Assembly (NCBI GenBank): GCA_003971905.1
Contig: RSEE01000093.1
Span: 62,001 to 126,000, forward strand
Direction: 5' to 3'
Source: Moniliella sp. 'wahieum'
Lineage: Eukaryota > Basidiomycota > Moniliellomycetes > Moniliellales > Moniliellaceae
DNA: 64,000 nt
Shown here: piece after piece, positions 47,685-59,694 of the stretch
Numbering within the stretch: position 1 is the stretch's first letter
How the letters are laid out: each line of letters starts with the position of its first letter
Notes under the pieces: model-generated
Seen by the model: the letters and a program-made list of their open reading frames with translations, nothing else
Told to the model about the DNA's origin: nothing
Databases searched by the model: none
Position numbers and translations under genes: made by a program

Positions 47685-48549
47685 GGCAGGCCATGGCCTC
47701 CGCCGCCAATCGGACGGCGGGACCAGCCGTCGGCGGAGATAGGCACATTTTCAGCCGCTTGTGGCCAGGGTCGAGTGGGTTGTGCCTGGGTGCCTCTTCG
47801 CAGAGAGTATAACACAGGAGATTTCAGAAAGAGGTGCCACACCACTGCTGTCTTTTCAACTCCAAATTCGCCCCTGGGGCAGACAGGAGTCAAAGCTACC
47901 GTCGGAAGCCAATAATCAAGCTTAGTCTACGCGCAAAAGGGGCACAACCTGACACTACTTACACGAACGTGGGGAGGTGCACCCATACTAATACGCCTTC
48001 ACATTATAGCTGTGGGGGTCACGCGGTCACGCGTCACCGTCCCCCTGACACTTTCCAACAGAGCTTGCCCCGTTTGGGACCAACGGCTCGACTACCCCAG
48101 CCTCAACCAAGCAACAATGCGGCTGTTTCGCCCCAAGTCGACGTGGGACGGATGATGCACATCGTGTGATGCGCCTGAATCCGGAATCGGAACCGGATTC
48201 CAGATCGTTGGGCCAGGGCGTACCGTGCCCCTGTGTTGGGTAAGAGGTGTTCATGAATTTGCCCCATCCCGGCTTGGAAGTCGAGGTGCGAGCTGGCGTC
48301 ACCTGCTGCTACCCACGCTCACGCGCGCTAACGCGCGACTCACGCGCTCACGGCTTGAAGCTTCGTCACATGCTTCACTTCGTGAAAAGCGGCACGCGCG
48401 CGCTCCGCCGACGCAACACAAAGGTGCGCCACACGTCGAGCGCCTGTGGTGCGGTCGCATCACGTGATCCCTTTCTCTAGCTCTCAGTCCCCAGGCCGTC
48501 GGAGACTGGAAGGGGCTTGGAGCTGGGAGCTATGCGCCAGGTATAAGGA

Positions 48550-48564
48550 GGGGGGGGGGGGGGG
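48550..48564. repeat. Poly-G tract (15 nt)
   Basis: An uninterrupted G run in the 3' flank of the thymidylate synthase gene. Confidence 0.85.
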
Positions 48565-48680
48565 CATATGTCTATCCTTGTCTGTAGAAACCCCTCAAGG
48601 CAAGGAGACGAACAAATTATAGTAAACGAAGCAATCGCATATGGGTCGCGAGAAAGACACTAGCCTGTTGCCGAAGCACA

Positions 48681-49591
<911 letters not shown>

Positions 49592-49645
49592 TGAGGCAGT
49601 GCAGCACCGCATCGCGCAGCCCAGCCGTGCGCAACGTGCCGGCAA

Positions 49646-50709
49646 TCAACGGTTGGACAAGCCAATGGGAGCATTGCCCTTGGCCAGCTTGATTTGGTCC
49701 TTGTTCGGCTCGCCTGGCAATTGGGCCATTCCATCTTGCGCACTAAACAGCGAGCCAATCGTAGGTTCGTCGAAACATTTGTGCGCATACGACAGAATGG
49801 CGATCGCACCCGCATCCACAGCAAAGCGTTGGCCGAGCCACAGGGGGAGACCAAGCCAGCGCGCAATAAAGCACCTGTAGAGCACGCCCAATCAGCTTGC
49901 ACGAAAATGACGAAAAAAAAAGCACTGAGGCAGAGAACGTACCGGTTTAAAGTGCCCATGAGCCACGATCAAAATGTCGGCAATGCGATGACCCTTCTTG
50001 TCAGCATCCAGCTGGACGCCATCATCTTGGAGGTACCCATGAGCGGCGGCACGCTGCAACATACGAATCTGGTGAATGATGCTGTCGATCCGAGCTGTCA
50101 CTGCCTCGGCACTTTCGCCGGGCAAGGAGGGGTCATCGGGGTCGTCCGGGGTGCCCTCGTGCCAGATGTCCCAGTTGGCATAGCCAGGCACCGCGTGCTC
50201 GGCCGGCGTCTTGCCCTCGAACAAACCATAGTCCCATTCGCGACACTCTTGCCGCACCTCGGCCGGAGGAATCTTGTCGCGCGCCGATTGGGGCAGATGC
50301 TCCAAAAGCAGTTGCAGAGTGTGCTGCGAACGCCCTCGGGGCGAAACAAACACGTACCCAAGGTGGTGGGGGGTGAGAAGAGCAGAGACATTGTCCTCCG
50401 GCCGCGGATCGTCGCCGACCACGTACGGGCCGAGGTGCCGAACCAGTTCCTCGCCGTGGGGAGTCAGGCGCAAGTTGGTGCGACCAGTGTGCTGCCCCGA
50501 TAGCGACCACGCCGTCTCGCCGTGCCGGAGAGAATGACGCGCGGCATGGGCGCGCCCGCGGGCAGCTTGCGGCACGCCTCGGTGCCAATTTCCGGATGAG
50601 CGGCCAGCAGCTCCTCGGCCGTCGGCGCATGGCCATCTTTACGGAGAGGAATGAACTCCTGATCAGGAGGGTAGACGGGCGCCGATGCGCGGGTGTAATA
50701 CGTAGCCAT
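49646..50709 (-). CDS. SHB17: Sedoheptulose-1,7-bisphosphatase, Shb17 type histidine phosphatase
   Basis: A histidine-phosphatase that converts sedoheptulose bisphosphate to sedoheptulose 7-phosphate (riboneogenesis). ATG 50709 starts MATYYTRASAPVYPPDQ, about 50 residues longer than yeast Shb17 at the N-terminus. The RHG motif is RHGETAWSLSGQHTGRTN, then YVFVSPRGRSQHTLQLLL, ECREWDYGLFEG (acidic residue), NWDIWHEGTPDD and ILIVAHGHF (second catalytic His). A 68-nt intron (49875-49942) leads into RCFIARWLGLPLWLG, FAVDAGAIAILSYAH and DEPTIGSL. The DAGxIxxLSYAH and DEP motifs separate it from plain phosphoglycerate mutases. Stop at 49646. Frame changes occur near 50530 and at the exon 1 border. 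Confidence 0.85.
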
Positions 50710-51647
50710 GGGAAAGTGTCACTGGCTGGTGGTGGCCAAGAAGAAGAAACCTCGGGTTCGAGTCGATGGACAGAAACCCGGGACGCGTTACGCGCCAAAT
50801 TCGCGTCGCGCATCGATGATCGCGCCACAATCCGCAATTGAATATTGCGAGCGGAAAAGATTTGAGTATTGCACGGTTTGATAATGTTGACAGCGAGTGA
50901 CATGTTCTCACCCAGGCGACTGACGGCAGTTGTGAACGTGCGAACGTTTTGAAAACACACGCACTTCCTATCATCGATGCATTCTCAGCCTCCCAGGGCT
51001 CAGCCCCTGAGCTCCTGAGACTCAGTACTCACTGAGGCCTGAGGGTGCACTGGTGTGGACTCGGCACCGAACACTTCCAAGGTATCACAGTGCTCACGCT
51101 GAGTTGGCCCAGTCCACCCAACGAAACACACCACGTGCTGAAAATAAAAGAACACACGGATGGCTGCTAGGTTCAACGTTGAACGTCAATCCCGTTTGTT
51201 TTGGCCAGGGGTGTGGTGGATAGGCGCAGCTTTTCATTCTTTCTCGCCGTTTCAGCAGCTTCAGCGTTGCAACTGATATATGATTGCAGCAGGAGTGTAA
51301 CACTCGTCCTCACTTTGCGCGCCGCATCTCTTTCCGGTACGGGCGGGGCGTGTATCAACATTATCAACACCACGCCGGAAAGAAGGGGTAACAAATGTAC
51401 TGTAGGGGGGCAAGCTAAAACTAAAGCCCAGAGTTGGATGGGAAGCAAAGAGAGGAGATGCAACAAGAGGGAGAGGGGGGTATAATAACGGGCCCCGTGC
51501 CATGAGGTCAGATGAGGACTGGTATCCCAAAAGGGATTGCGCGCCAAAGAGAAACCAGAGAAAGAAAACCTGGATTGGACCAAGTCTTGATGGGGGCAAG
51601 GGCAAAGGGCCGTAACAGCAGAATCGTAAAAAGGTATCTGGGCGGTG
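50710..51647. other. Intergenic region
   Basis: About 0.9 kb. It carries AATTGAATATTGCG near 50836 and a TTCAACGTTGAACGTCAAT palindromic stutter at about 51171-51189. CTGAGGCCTGAGGG-like DNA lies near 51030. No gene seen. Confidence 0.5.
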
Positions 51648-52798
51648 TCAAGTGCGGTGAATCACTTGAGCGTCCTCGCCAGGTGAAGGAACTGGAGCGT
51701 TGTGTTCTAAAGCGGTAGCGAGTGCAGTGTCTTGAGGAGCTGAAGGGGGCAGGGGTAAATCGGTAGCTTCGGTGCGGGCCCACATGTCGAACGGCCACAC
51801 CTCCCCGGAAAGAGAAACGGCGCGGATCAAGTGAGTTGGGAAACTCTGTGGCTCGGACCATTTGGGAGGAGCGAGGGTGGTGACCTTAGCCAGCTCACCT
51901 GCAGCAAATAGATGCTGACGACGCTCCAAATCCTCAGCCAACAGCGCGGCCCCGACGTAATTGGAAATGCTAAAAACGATGCCCGCGAGCGGCACGCGTT
52001 CGAGGCAAGCACACACAAACGCAAAGTGGCGCAAAGGCAACAGTCGTTCGGTCAGGAAAAGATTCACTTGCTCGGGCGTCATTGCCTTTTGCTCAAAGTA
52101 GAGAGCAAGAAGCCGTTGGCTGTAGTTGAAGGAGCGCAGGTACGACGCGACCCACATGTGGAGGAAAGGATAAAGTTCAAGGTGAATAGCATAACTGAGG
52201 ATACACATGGGGGGAGGGTCAGAGTAGGTACACGGTGGTCACAGGCGAGACAGCATACCTCGTAGTGCGATGCGCTCCAACAGCGAGTTGGCCCAGCGGC
52301 GGTAGAAGGGCTTTTTGGCGACAAAGATATCGTAGGACGCTTGGTAGGGGCGGGTCTTGCCACTCTTCCACGTATGGCTGCCACCAGTCGTGGTGTGGGC
52401 TGCTGGACTCGATGGTATAGCGATAGGCCTGCTTACGGAAGGCTCGTAGCTCGCGTCGCACAGAAACTCGATGATGGTTTGGCATTGACCCAGGATCATC
52501 ATGAGGGTGGCAAAGGTGGTGAAAGAGGGCAGGGGGAGGGGGAAGTGGGGGTGCTGGGCCAAGGCATCGTACAGGCTGCTAAAGTTGAGCACGCGCGCAC
52601 TGCGCTTCATAAAGACGGACACGAGGAGATGCTGGACGGGCCAGGTGAGCACGGCCCAGACGAGGGCGATGAGGAACGCACGGCGGGCAACGGGCGGACG
52701 GTGCGCCACATGGGCGCCCAAAGGCCCGTGTCGTGTGCCAGGCGGTATGCGCCGGCAGCGGCGTAGGAGGAGGTGAGGCTAAGGGACGCGAAGCTCAT
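51648..52798 (-). CDS. EI24/Rrt8-like multi-pass membrane protein
   Basis: ATG 52798 gives MSFASLSLTSSYAAAGAYR. Hydrophobic segments follow: AFLIALVWAVLTWPVQHLLVS, FATLMMILGQCQTIIEFL, HLELYPFLHMWVASYL and HFAFVCACLERVPLAGIVFS. A 64-nt intron (52195-52258) joins ERIALR to YAIHLELYPF. The segment GIVFSISNYVGAALLAEDLE resembles the closing motif of fungal Rrt8/Lds-type proteins of the EI24 group, reported at lipid droplets or the spore wall. The C-terminus is soluble and rich in Pro, Ala and Thr, ending at 51648. The family assignment rests on one motif plus topology. Frame changes occur near 52700 and 52470. Confidence 0.5.
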
Positions 52799-53380
52799 GG
52801 GCGAGGCGACTGCTCGTGGGGCCAGCCAGTCGAGTGGTGTCGAGAGAGCGGCAGGAGCGGGAGGCGCCACTGGTACTTGGTACTAGTACGAGTGCCACAA
52901 AGAGCGCGTCGCCCCACACGATGTGAAATGTGAAAGCGGCATTTGAAATGTGAAAGATGGCCGAGGGCAATTGCAGCGATGCTCGCCCGCCAGACAGATC
53001 GCATCAACAGGTCACCCATGGGACATCATGCATGCGCTGCTGCTGGCCACAATGCAAGGGGCTGCCTTGCACCGCACTGTGTGCGCGCCAGACAGGGCAG
53101 GCCCAGCAGGGCACAGGCCCGCTGTGGGCGGCGCGGCAATTTGCAGCGCCCATGCAACATCCACCGCAGGCGCAGTGGCCCAGTGCTTGGCGGGCTGCTC
53201 AGCCTGATGCGCCTGCTGAGGCGCTGAGGCGCTGAGGCTGGGCGCAAGCAGTAGACAGCCGCGCCCGCACTGGGCCAGCGCCCAAAACAAACTACCTCGC
53301 CCCTCCCGCTGCGGTGCACGACGCCAGTGGGGCCGGTGTTAAGCGCTCAGCAGACGCCGGCAAGATGCAACCACTGCTGA

Positions 53381-53394
53381 CCTGAGGCCTGAGG
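53381..53394. repeat. Heptamer array CCTGAGG x2
   Basis: Two perfect 7-nt units; the same unit appears singly near 51030 and 28394. Confidence 0.7.
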
Positions 53395-53495
53395 CCGGCT
53401 GGGTTGCCGCCTCCCAAGGTGGACGCGTGGAACGGCCGTCGCCAGATCTTGAGCGCTCAAGATGAGCTGCACGCTGGCACCCCGACGCGCGTGAC

Positions 53496-53516
53496 GTCAC
53501 CCGTCACCCGTCACCT
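53496..53516. repeat. Heptamer array GTCACCC x3
   Basis: GTCACCC, GTCACCC, GTCACCT about 190 bp upstream of the transaldolase start. Confidence 0.85.
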
Positions 53517-53620
53517 CCCGCACGCGGACCGTCGACCCGTCGGGCCGTCGGGCCGTTTGCCCCACCGCACCGGCCAGTGTTGCGGACATACGCCTGGCGC
53601 ACAGGCCATGCGCCCGCGCC

Positions 53621-53645
53621 CACGTGTCTCTTCGGTCCATATAAG
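53621..53645 (+). promoter_or_regulatory. CACGTG box and TATA box of transaldolase
   Basis: CACGTG at 53621-53626 is followed by TATAAG at 53640-53645, 63 bp before the ATG at 53708. Spacing and strand fit a core promoter; CACGTG is the E-box bound by bHLH factors. Confidence 0.6.
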
Positions 53646-53707
53646 CATGCTCCCTGCCGCCTTCCCGCCGGCGCCTCTCCCCACCCGCGCTCCTCTATCC
53701 CAGCACC

Positions 53708-54759
53708 ATGGCCACCGCCCTCGACAGCCTCAAGCAGTACACCACCGTTGTCTCCGACTCGGGTGACTTTGAGAGCATCGCCCAGTACAAGCCTCAGGAT
53801 GCGACCACCAACCCCTCGCTGATCTTGGCCGCGGTCAAGCAGGAGAAGTACGCCAAACTCATTCAGCCCGCTGTCGAGTACGCCAAGAGCAAGGTACGCC
53901 CCCTCCTCCGTGCTCCCTGGTGGGGCTCGGTGTGTTCTTTGGGCGCACTTTACTGACCGTTCCCCCCCCCCCCCCAGGCCAGCACCAAGGAGGAGATCAT
54001 TGCTCTGGCTCAGGACCGCCTGCTCGTTGAGTTTGGCCAGGAGATTCTGAAGCTTGTCCCCGGCCGCGTCTCGACCGAGGTGGACGCCAGCCTCTCCTTT
54101 GACACGCAGGGCACCATCAACAAGGCTCTGCAGATCATCAAGTTGTACGAAGAGAATGGCATTAGCAAGGAGCGTGTGCTGATCAAGATGCCTCGACCTT
54201 TGACGGCATCCAGGCCGCGCGCATTCTCGAGAAGGAGCACGGCATCCACTGCAACCTGACGCTGCTCTTTGGCTTTGGCCAGGCGGTTGCCTGCGCCGAA
54301 GCTGGCGTCACCCTCATCTCCCCCTTTGTCGGCCGGATCCTGGACTGGTACAAGGCCACGACGGGTAAGGAGTACACGGCTGCCGAGGACCCCGGTGTGG
54401 CGTCGGTCAAGAAGATCTACACGTACTACAAGCAGCACGGGTACAAGACGGTCGTCATGGGTGCCTCGTTCCGCAACACGGGCGAGATTGAGGAGCTGGC
54501 CGGCGTGGACTTCCTTACGATTGCGCCCAAGCTGCTCGAGCAGCTCAAGAGCTCGACGACGCCCTTGACGCGCAAGCTTTCTCCCGAGCTGGCCCAAGCC
54601 GCCGAGGCCATCCCCAAGGTTTCCTTTATTGACGACCGCGCTGCGTTTGAGCTGGCGCTGTTTGAGGACCAGATGGCGTTTGACAAGCTCTACGGCGGCA
54701 TTCGTGGCTTTGCCAACGATACCAAGACGCTGCAGAGCCTGATTGCTGCAGCCATCTAA
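53708..54759 (+). CDS. TAL1: Transaldolase
   Basis: Moves a dihydroxyacetone unit between sedoheptulose 7-phosphate and glyceraldehyde 3-phosphate in the pentose phosphate pathway. Exon 1 (53708-53893) encodes [20 protein letters not shown] and [12 protein letters not shown]. An 84-nt intron (53894-53977, C-rich 3' tract) follows, then exon 2 to TAA 54757-54759. Motifs are [14 protein letters not shown] (the catalytic Asp lies in the N-terminal DATTNPS), ERVLIK with the Schiff-base Lys (codon 54185-54187), [30 protein letters not shown] and [13 protein letters not shown]. Right after the active-site Lys one base is missing (AAGATGCCTCGACC where IASTFDG needs one more T), so the frame changes there and all downstream text lies in the other frame. 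About 321 residues, full family length. Confidence 0.95.
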
Positions 54760-55110
54760 GCCGATTTCCCCCTCCCTGGAGGGTGGACATTGGACACGTA
54801 TTGCATGACGGGTGTATTATTCCGATGTAGAAGTCTTCCGTGCACAAGCTCGGGATTGTTTTCTCTTACTTCGGCGTGCAAACGAAAAGCAGTAGGCGGA
54901 GCTGAGTATGTGCATTGGGTTGGATGAGAGGTGTCAATCACTTCGGGCTGCGTGAGCATCATCACTACTTGTTTCAGCCTGGAGGGTAGGTGTGCTGGCT
55001 TGGGTTGAATGGGTGCGTGGATTGACATGAGATTGAGAGCCAATGACCAACACGCGGCTTAACACGCACCAATGTATTTTCATACCCCAATCTACTGGCC
55101 AGGACTGAAC
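54760..55110. other. Convergent 3' intergenic region
   Basis: Spacer between the transaldolase and amine oxidase 3' ends. Nothing of note is seen in it. Confidence 0.5.
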
Positions 55111-57426
55111 CTAGTAACCTGCATCGGTTTGCTCAAGAGAGGCTATTGCGGACAAAAATGGGAAAGAACCACAACCGAAGCAATTGGCCGAACCGGCATG
55201 GCCTGCAAGTATTGTTCGTCTATTACAGCTTGCTCTTGCAGCACGGTCGCTTTGGTTGTGGAGCACGCTCTTGTTGTCGGATTGCCGCGAGGGGGCACAT
55301 CGAGGGAGGGGTTGTAGTGTGAAAAAGTTGATGGGTTTGAGGGCCATGCAGACCGTCTCGACGGGCATGACGGGGAAACTGGGAGCGAGTCAGGATCCAG
55401 AAAAATATCGTTGGGAGAACAGAACAAACAAAAGGAGATTCACAACGTACTCTTCTACACGCGGATTGTGGGTAAAGGTAAAGGTGTGCCCAAACAACGG
55501 GATCCTGTCGGCCACCGCCTCGTTCCTCCCGGCCCACGACTTGATCCCTTCGCCACCACGCGAATGGTTGGTCCACTGGCCAGCGGGGAAGAGCTCGTGG
55601 TCTTGTACTTGGTCACCCAAATGGGTGTGGTGAGCAAAGTCACACCGGCGGCCGTGCCACGTCTTTATGCGCCAGCAGCCCTTGGCTGACAATCGGGATC
55701 AGCTTGTACCCCACAGGCCCACTTGGAGACCGGGTTGAGGATCTTGGGATTGACAATCTTGAACGTCCGCGCCCGCTCTGGTGCATTTTCTTCCGTGCCC
55801 GTCACCTCAATGTCGCGCGTCTGGGTCACAAAGCCAATCCCATGTGGGTTAGCCTCCTTGGTCGGCCCCCGTGTCGTAGGGCAGAGGCACACTGTCCTGT
55901 ACCTGCACCGTGTTGCCATCGCCGTCAAATCATAGGGTCAATGCGAAGGGAAAAGATGTGCGCATGGCTCGGTGCCAAAACGCCGTCGCCCACGCGTGTG
56001 CCCCACGCACAAGGCTCGTCGCTCTTGGGGTCAATCGGCACGGTGGAAAGGATGCCGGTTCGCACGCGTCTCAATCTCAATCTCACCACTTTGTCAACTT
56101 GACGCCAAACAGGTACTCGTAGTTGGATACCGTCAGGGTCTGTGAAGAAGCAGCTGACGCTTGCGCACCCACCCCCACGCCCGGTCCGATGATTGGTGGT
56201 GTTTCCACTGGATGCCCGAATCGATTTCGTGCATGCAGATCGCGTTGGGCTTGGGGTTGGCCTGGCCATTGCGCAGAAGCGTGTGGCCGTCAAAGTAGTG
56301 GATTAACCCGAGACAGTCGCACCCAAGGGCAAGATTGTTGGCCGACTGCCCAGCCCCCACATCGCCCAGGTCAAACGCTGCTTTGCGGTGAGTGGGGGTA
56401 AGGAGACGCGTACGGTACAAACATCTCTGCCAGGCTCACTGGGGGAAAGAAAAATGATGAAAGGCGAATCAATCACTAGTTAGTACACACCAACTCATGC
56501 CCCATAGCATGTGGCACAATCACTCACAGCGGTAAAACGTCTCCCGACCATCAAAGGTCATGTCGTGGAGAGTGAGCCCCTCGCGGTAATTGAACCCGAC
56601 GCGGAAGCGCCACTTTTCCCATTCGACCATCTGGCCTTGGACCTTGAACGACGCGCCCTCGGGCTGAATCACTTGCAACGGCTTGAGCGTCTCGCGCGTC
56701 TTGATCCCCATCAACTCGTGCGCATACTCGGGCTCGATCGGCGTGCCGGTGGTGAATTGGATGTCTTTGCTGGTTTCCGGATGGACACCGAGGGGAATGT
56801 GGTGCACATCCAACACCTTCATCTCGGTCATATCCGCAATCACCATAAAGTCAAGCGGGAAGGAATAGTGGCTCGAGTCGGGCGCATCGGCATGCTTGGG
56901 GTTTTTGGTAAAAAAACACTTGGACCAGACGCCGGTCCTCGGTCGCATTGTCCCGTCCATAGATCCATGTGTCCATCACCACCGACTTGGCCGGAGGCCG
57001 AGGCGCTCAAGTTCCTTGGTGACCATCGGGTCCTTGATACACAGCGCGGCCATGTCGTCCATCTCCATGCGGTCGGCCGGCGCATGTGATGGCGTGGCTG
57101 CTCGGTGCATGCAACAACCTTGCCGTTCGTCACATCCACCACCGCATCAAACAGACGCGGGGTGAAGCGGTAGAGGAACATGACGTAGATCTCGCGCGGC
57201 AAGTTGGGAAGGAGTTGCTGCTGGGCAGCCAGGTCGCCCTTGCGCTCGGCGCGGAGAAACGGGAGGAGGAAGGCCTTGGGAGGCTCGTGCAGACCGCCGT
57301 TCTTGAAGTGGAGCTCGACGCCACTGCCGCAGTAGGCGCGCAGGAGATCGGCGGCCTTGGTCAGCTCGGCGGCCGAGGCCGGGTCGAGCGGGGGGGGGGG
57401 CGCGGCGCCAGCAGAGCGGAGGACAT
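55111..57426 (-). CDS. Copper-containing primary amine oxidase
   Basis: Oxidises primary amines to aldehyde, ammonia and hydrogen peroxide using copper and a topaquinone made from a Tyr. ATG 57426 gives MSSALLAPRPPP then AELTKAADLLRAY, HFKNGGLHEPPKAFLLPFL and REIYVMFLYRF (domain N2/N3). Later are FFTKNPKHADAPDSSHYSFPLD, MKVLDVHHIPLG, KWRFRVGFNYREGLTLHDM, then an 89-nt intron (56439-56527) and SLAEMFVPY. The cofactor motif is LTVSNYEYLFG (Tyr codon 56119-56121). Near the C-terminus come GIGFVTQTRDIEV, ARTFKIVNP, GQWTNHSRGG and PEDFPVMPVETVCMALKP. No targeting signal; SKL-type endings cannot be judged because the last codons are frame-ambiguous (stop at 55111 or about 55225). Several frame changes, notably around 55940-56110. 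Confidence 0.88.
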
Positions 57427-57484
57427 GGCGGCGGGCAGGGGGGCGATGGAGGCAGACAGCAGAGGGAGACAGAGGGCGGGGGTG

Positions 57485-57491
57485 TTTTATA
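57485..57491 (-). promoter_or_regulatory. TATA box of amine oxidase
   Basis: TATAAAA on the minus strand, about 60 bp upstream of ATG 57426. Confidence 0.6.
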
Positions 57492-58599
57492 CCCCCACGC
57501 CCGCCTGGCCTGGCAAGGCTCCCGCCGGCTGCGGGGGGGGACTGGTGTGGAGCGGCAGTGGGGGCAAGAGCAGGCAAGAGCCATGTGCAGCAGCCATGTA
57601 CACTGGCTGCTGCTCTCTCCTGCGAGCAATGGAAGAACGCAAGGATCATCGATCGATGACGCCGGGCCTCGGGCACTGGCCCACTCCTTCCCCAGACACG
57701 GCCCCGGGGCTCTGGCTGGCTCACCGCAGCCTGCTACACTGGCCGTGTGCCTGAGCCAGCGCAGGGGTGCGTCGCGTATCAGCACGCACACCCTGACGCC
57801 TGGCGCCGCAGAGCCACCCAGTACCCACTGCCCAATCTGCACCAGTTCCGCTGTGCTCCCACCGTCCAGGCGTTTTCCAGTGGCTGGCATCGTTGTTTTC
57901 AAGTGTGCGAGAGGAAGCCGCGTCACCGGCGCTGCCTCCCCTTCGTCTCCTTGCGGCATCTCTCCATTGCCGCTGTCGATCGCACCGAACCAAGGGCAGG
58001 GCCGCGTGCGGTGTGCTTCACACTCCAACTTCTGTTTCCTCCTTCAATCGTTTGCCCTCTCTCTCGTGGGACCAAAAAGCGACGCCCCCTATAGTGGTGA
58101 GTGTCGTGGTCGACACAGTCAAGCGTGAGGAAGACGACCTTGGCACCCACTTCACTAGTCCAGTCGAGACTCCTACGCAACCGCAATATAGCCGCGAGAA
58201 AATAAGCAGTCCTACACCAAACCATCTCTAATCACACGAATCACGCGTGGCCGACTAGATATCGATAAGAGCAGCGTGTATGTTGTGTTGAAGCCCAGAG
58301 CCGTGCACAGTGCGCACTGCCCCTGTGCCTGGGATGTCCGCCATCGGTGCAACAGAGCGTGTCGGCCAAGTGGTTTGGCTTGGGTGCATGTGGGCTCTGT
58401 TGGAGAACCGCGTATAACGCCGCTGGGACCAAATCATCTTCGACACCCTTTCCACCCGTCCTGCCTTCGTGACTCGTAGCCGCCACCTACTTCCGCACAG
58501 CACGGCCCAGTTTCCTCACACGGACAACTCAAAAACGCGACTGCTCTCTCACTTTTCTGTCCACATCTGTCCCCCTCACCGGCTCACCACCACACGATC
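57492..58599. other. Divergent intergenic region
   Basis: About 1.1 kb between the amine oxidase and 2-hydroxyacid dehydrogenase starts. Open frames on both strands show no domain. Pyrimidine-rich DNA from 58540 to 58590 precedes the ATG at 58600. Confidence 0.45.
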
Positions 58600-59694
58600 A
58601 TGTCTGCCAAGGTCAAATCGCTCCTCGTCACCATCTCTCCCGTCTTTCGGATGCGCTTTTGGCCAAGCTGGGCAAGGCTGCTGAGCAGGTTCATGTTACC
58701 CCGTAAAAGAGAGTGCCCAGCCCTCTGCCGACGTGCTCAAAAGCGTCGACGCCATCTTCTGCACTGTCCATGGCCTACCGCCCTACATTACGGACCTTGG
58801 CAAGCAATGCCCGCACTTGCGCCTCATCCAAGCCTCCAGTAGCGGTGTGACCAAGGTGGTGGAGAGCCCCGGGTGGAAAGCGCTGTCGCCTCCACAGGCC
58901 AAGCCATCACTGTTACCAATGCGTCGGGCCTGCATGTAATCACCATTCCTCCCTGGGTCATCACGACGACCCACATGCTCTACCTGCGGATCAACGAGCA
59001 ATACGTCAATGCCCAGACCAAGGCCACCTGGATTGACAATCTCCCGGACCATCGTGGCCAGGTATATGCCGGCCGTACCGTTCGTGGGCGGACGGGGGCC
59101 TGTGGGCTATGGCCATCTTGGTCGCGAGACAGCCCGGCTGTTTAAGGCATTTGGAGCTCGGGTTATCGCGGCGAATACGCGCGGAACACGTGCCAAAGAT
59201 CACGGCTACGTCATTCCTGGTACAGGCGATCCCGAGGCTGTGCTGCCGGAAAAAATGTACAGTACCAGCGACGAAGCGAGCTTGACTGAGTTTTTGCAGC
59301 AAACGGATGTCCTCGTCGCTTCCCTTCCCTCCACCCCATCCACACGAGGATTTCTCACGCCGGAACGACTCGCGCTTCTGCCCAAGGATGCTGTCCTGAT
59401 TAACGTGGGGCGCGGGGACTTGGTCAAGACCGAGGTAGTGCTGGCGGCGCTCAACAAACCGTTGGACCAAGGCAACGGTCCCCTTGGGGCTTCGCAGCTG
59501 ACGTGACCGACCCCGAGCCGCTTCCGGATGGGTCTGCATTGTACACGCACCCGCGTTCGATCATCACCCCTCACCTGGCTGGTGATTCCGAGGGTGAGCT
59601 GGAGACCGCGACCGATATTGCGTACAACAACCTGCTCCGCCTTGCTGCCAATGATGAGCTACTTAACGTCGTCGACGTCGCCAAGGGGTACTAG
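58600..59694 (+). CDS. D-isomer-specific 2-hydroxyacid dehydrogenase family protein
   Basis: NAD(P)-dependent oxidoreductase of the D-2-hydroxyacid dehydrogenase fold (glyoxylate, hydroxypyruvate and related substrates). ATG 58600 gives MSAKVKSLLVT, then DVLKSVDAIFCTVHGLPPYI, LRLIQASSSGV, ITVTNASGLHVITIPPWVI (catalytic-domain hinge). The nucleotide-binding motif is GYGHLGRETARLFKAFGARVI, followed by EFLQQTDVLVASLPSTPSTR, DAVLINVGRGDLV (catalytic Arg) and IITPHLAGDSEGE (catalytic His). It ends NVVDVAKGY at 59694. About 363 residues. It lacks the long FDH-type N-terminus, so formate dehydrogenase is unlikely. No intron seen. Frame changes occur near 58635, 58880, 59070 and 59490. Confidence 0.85.

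Larger units (their letters stand above)
46402..48680. other. Intergenic region
   Basis: About 2.3 kb. Apart from a weak small open frame at 47394-47684 nothing convincing is seen. It contains CTTCAAG x2 at 47182-47195, CACGCGTCAC stutters near 46897 and 48018, alternating CACGCG/CGCTAACGCG DNA near 48315-48350, a C run near 47385 and a 15-nt G run at 48550. Confidence 0.45.
52799..53707. other. Intergenic region upstream of transaldolase
   Basis: Divergent spacer. It contains tandem TTTGAAATGTGAAA/ATGTGAAATGTGAAA near 52920-52950 (9- to 18-nt stutter), a GCTGAGGC 8-nt array near 53217-53240, CCTGAGG x2 (53381-53394), GTCACCC x3 (53496-53516), CGTCGGGC x2 near 53540 and a CACGTG box at 53621-53626. 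Confidence 0.5.

Noticed and set aside
49646-50709. Ordinary phosphoglycerate mutase
   Set aside because: The RHGET motif fits both, but DAGxIxxLSYAH and the DEP motif match Shb17.
58600-59694. Formate dehydrogenase
   Set aside because: The dinucleotide fold and PHLAG His are shared by the whole superfamily, but the FDH-specific N-terminal motifs are missing; called only to superfamily.
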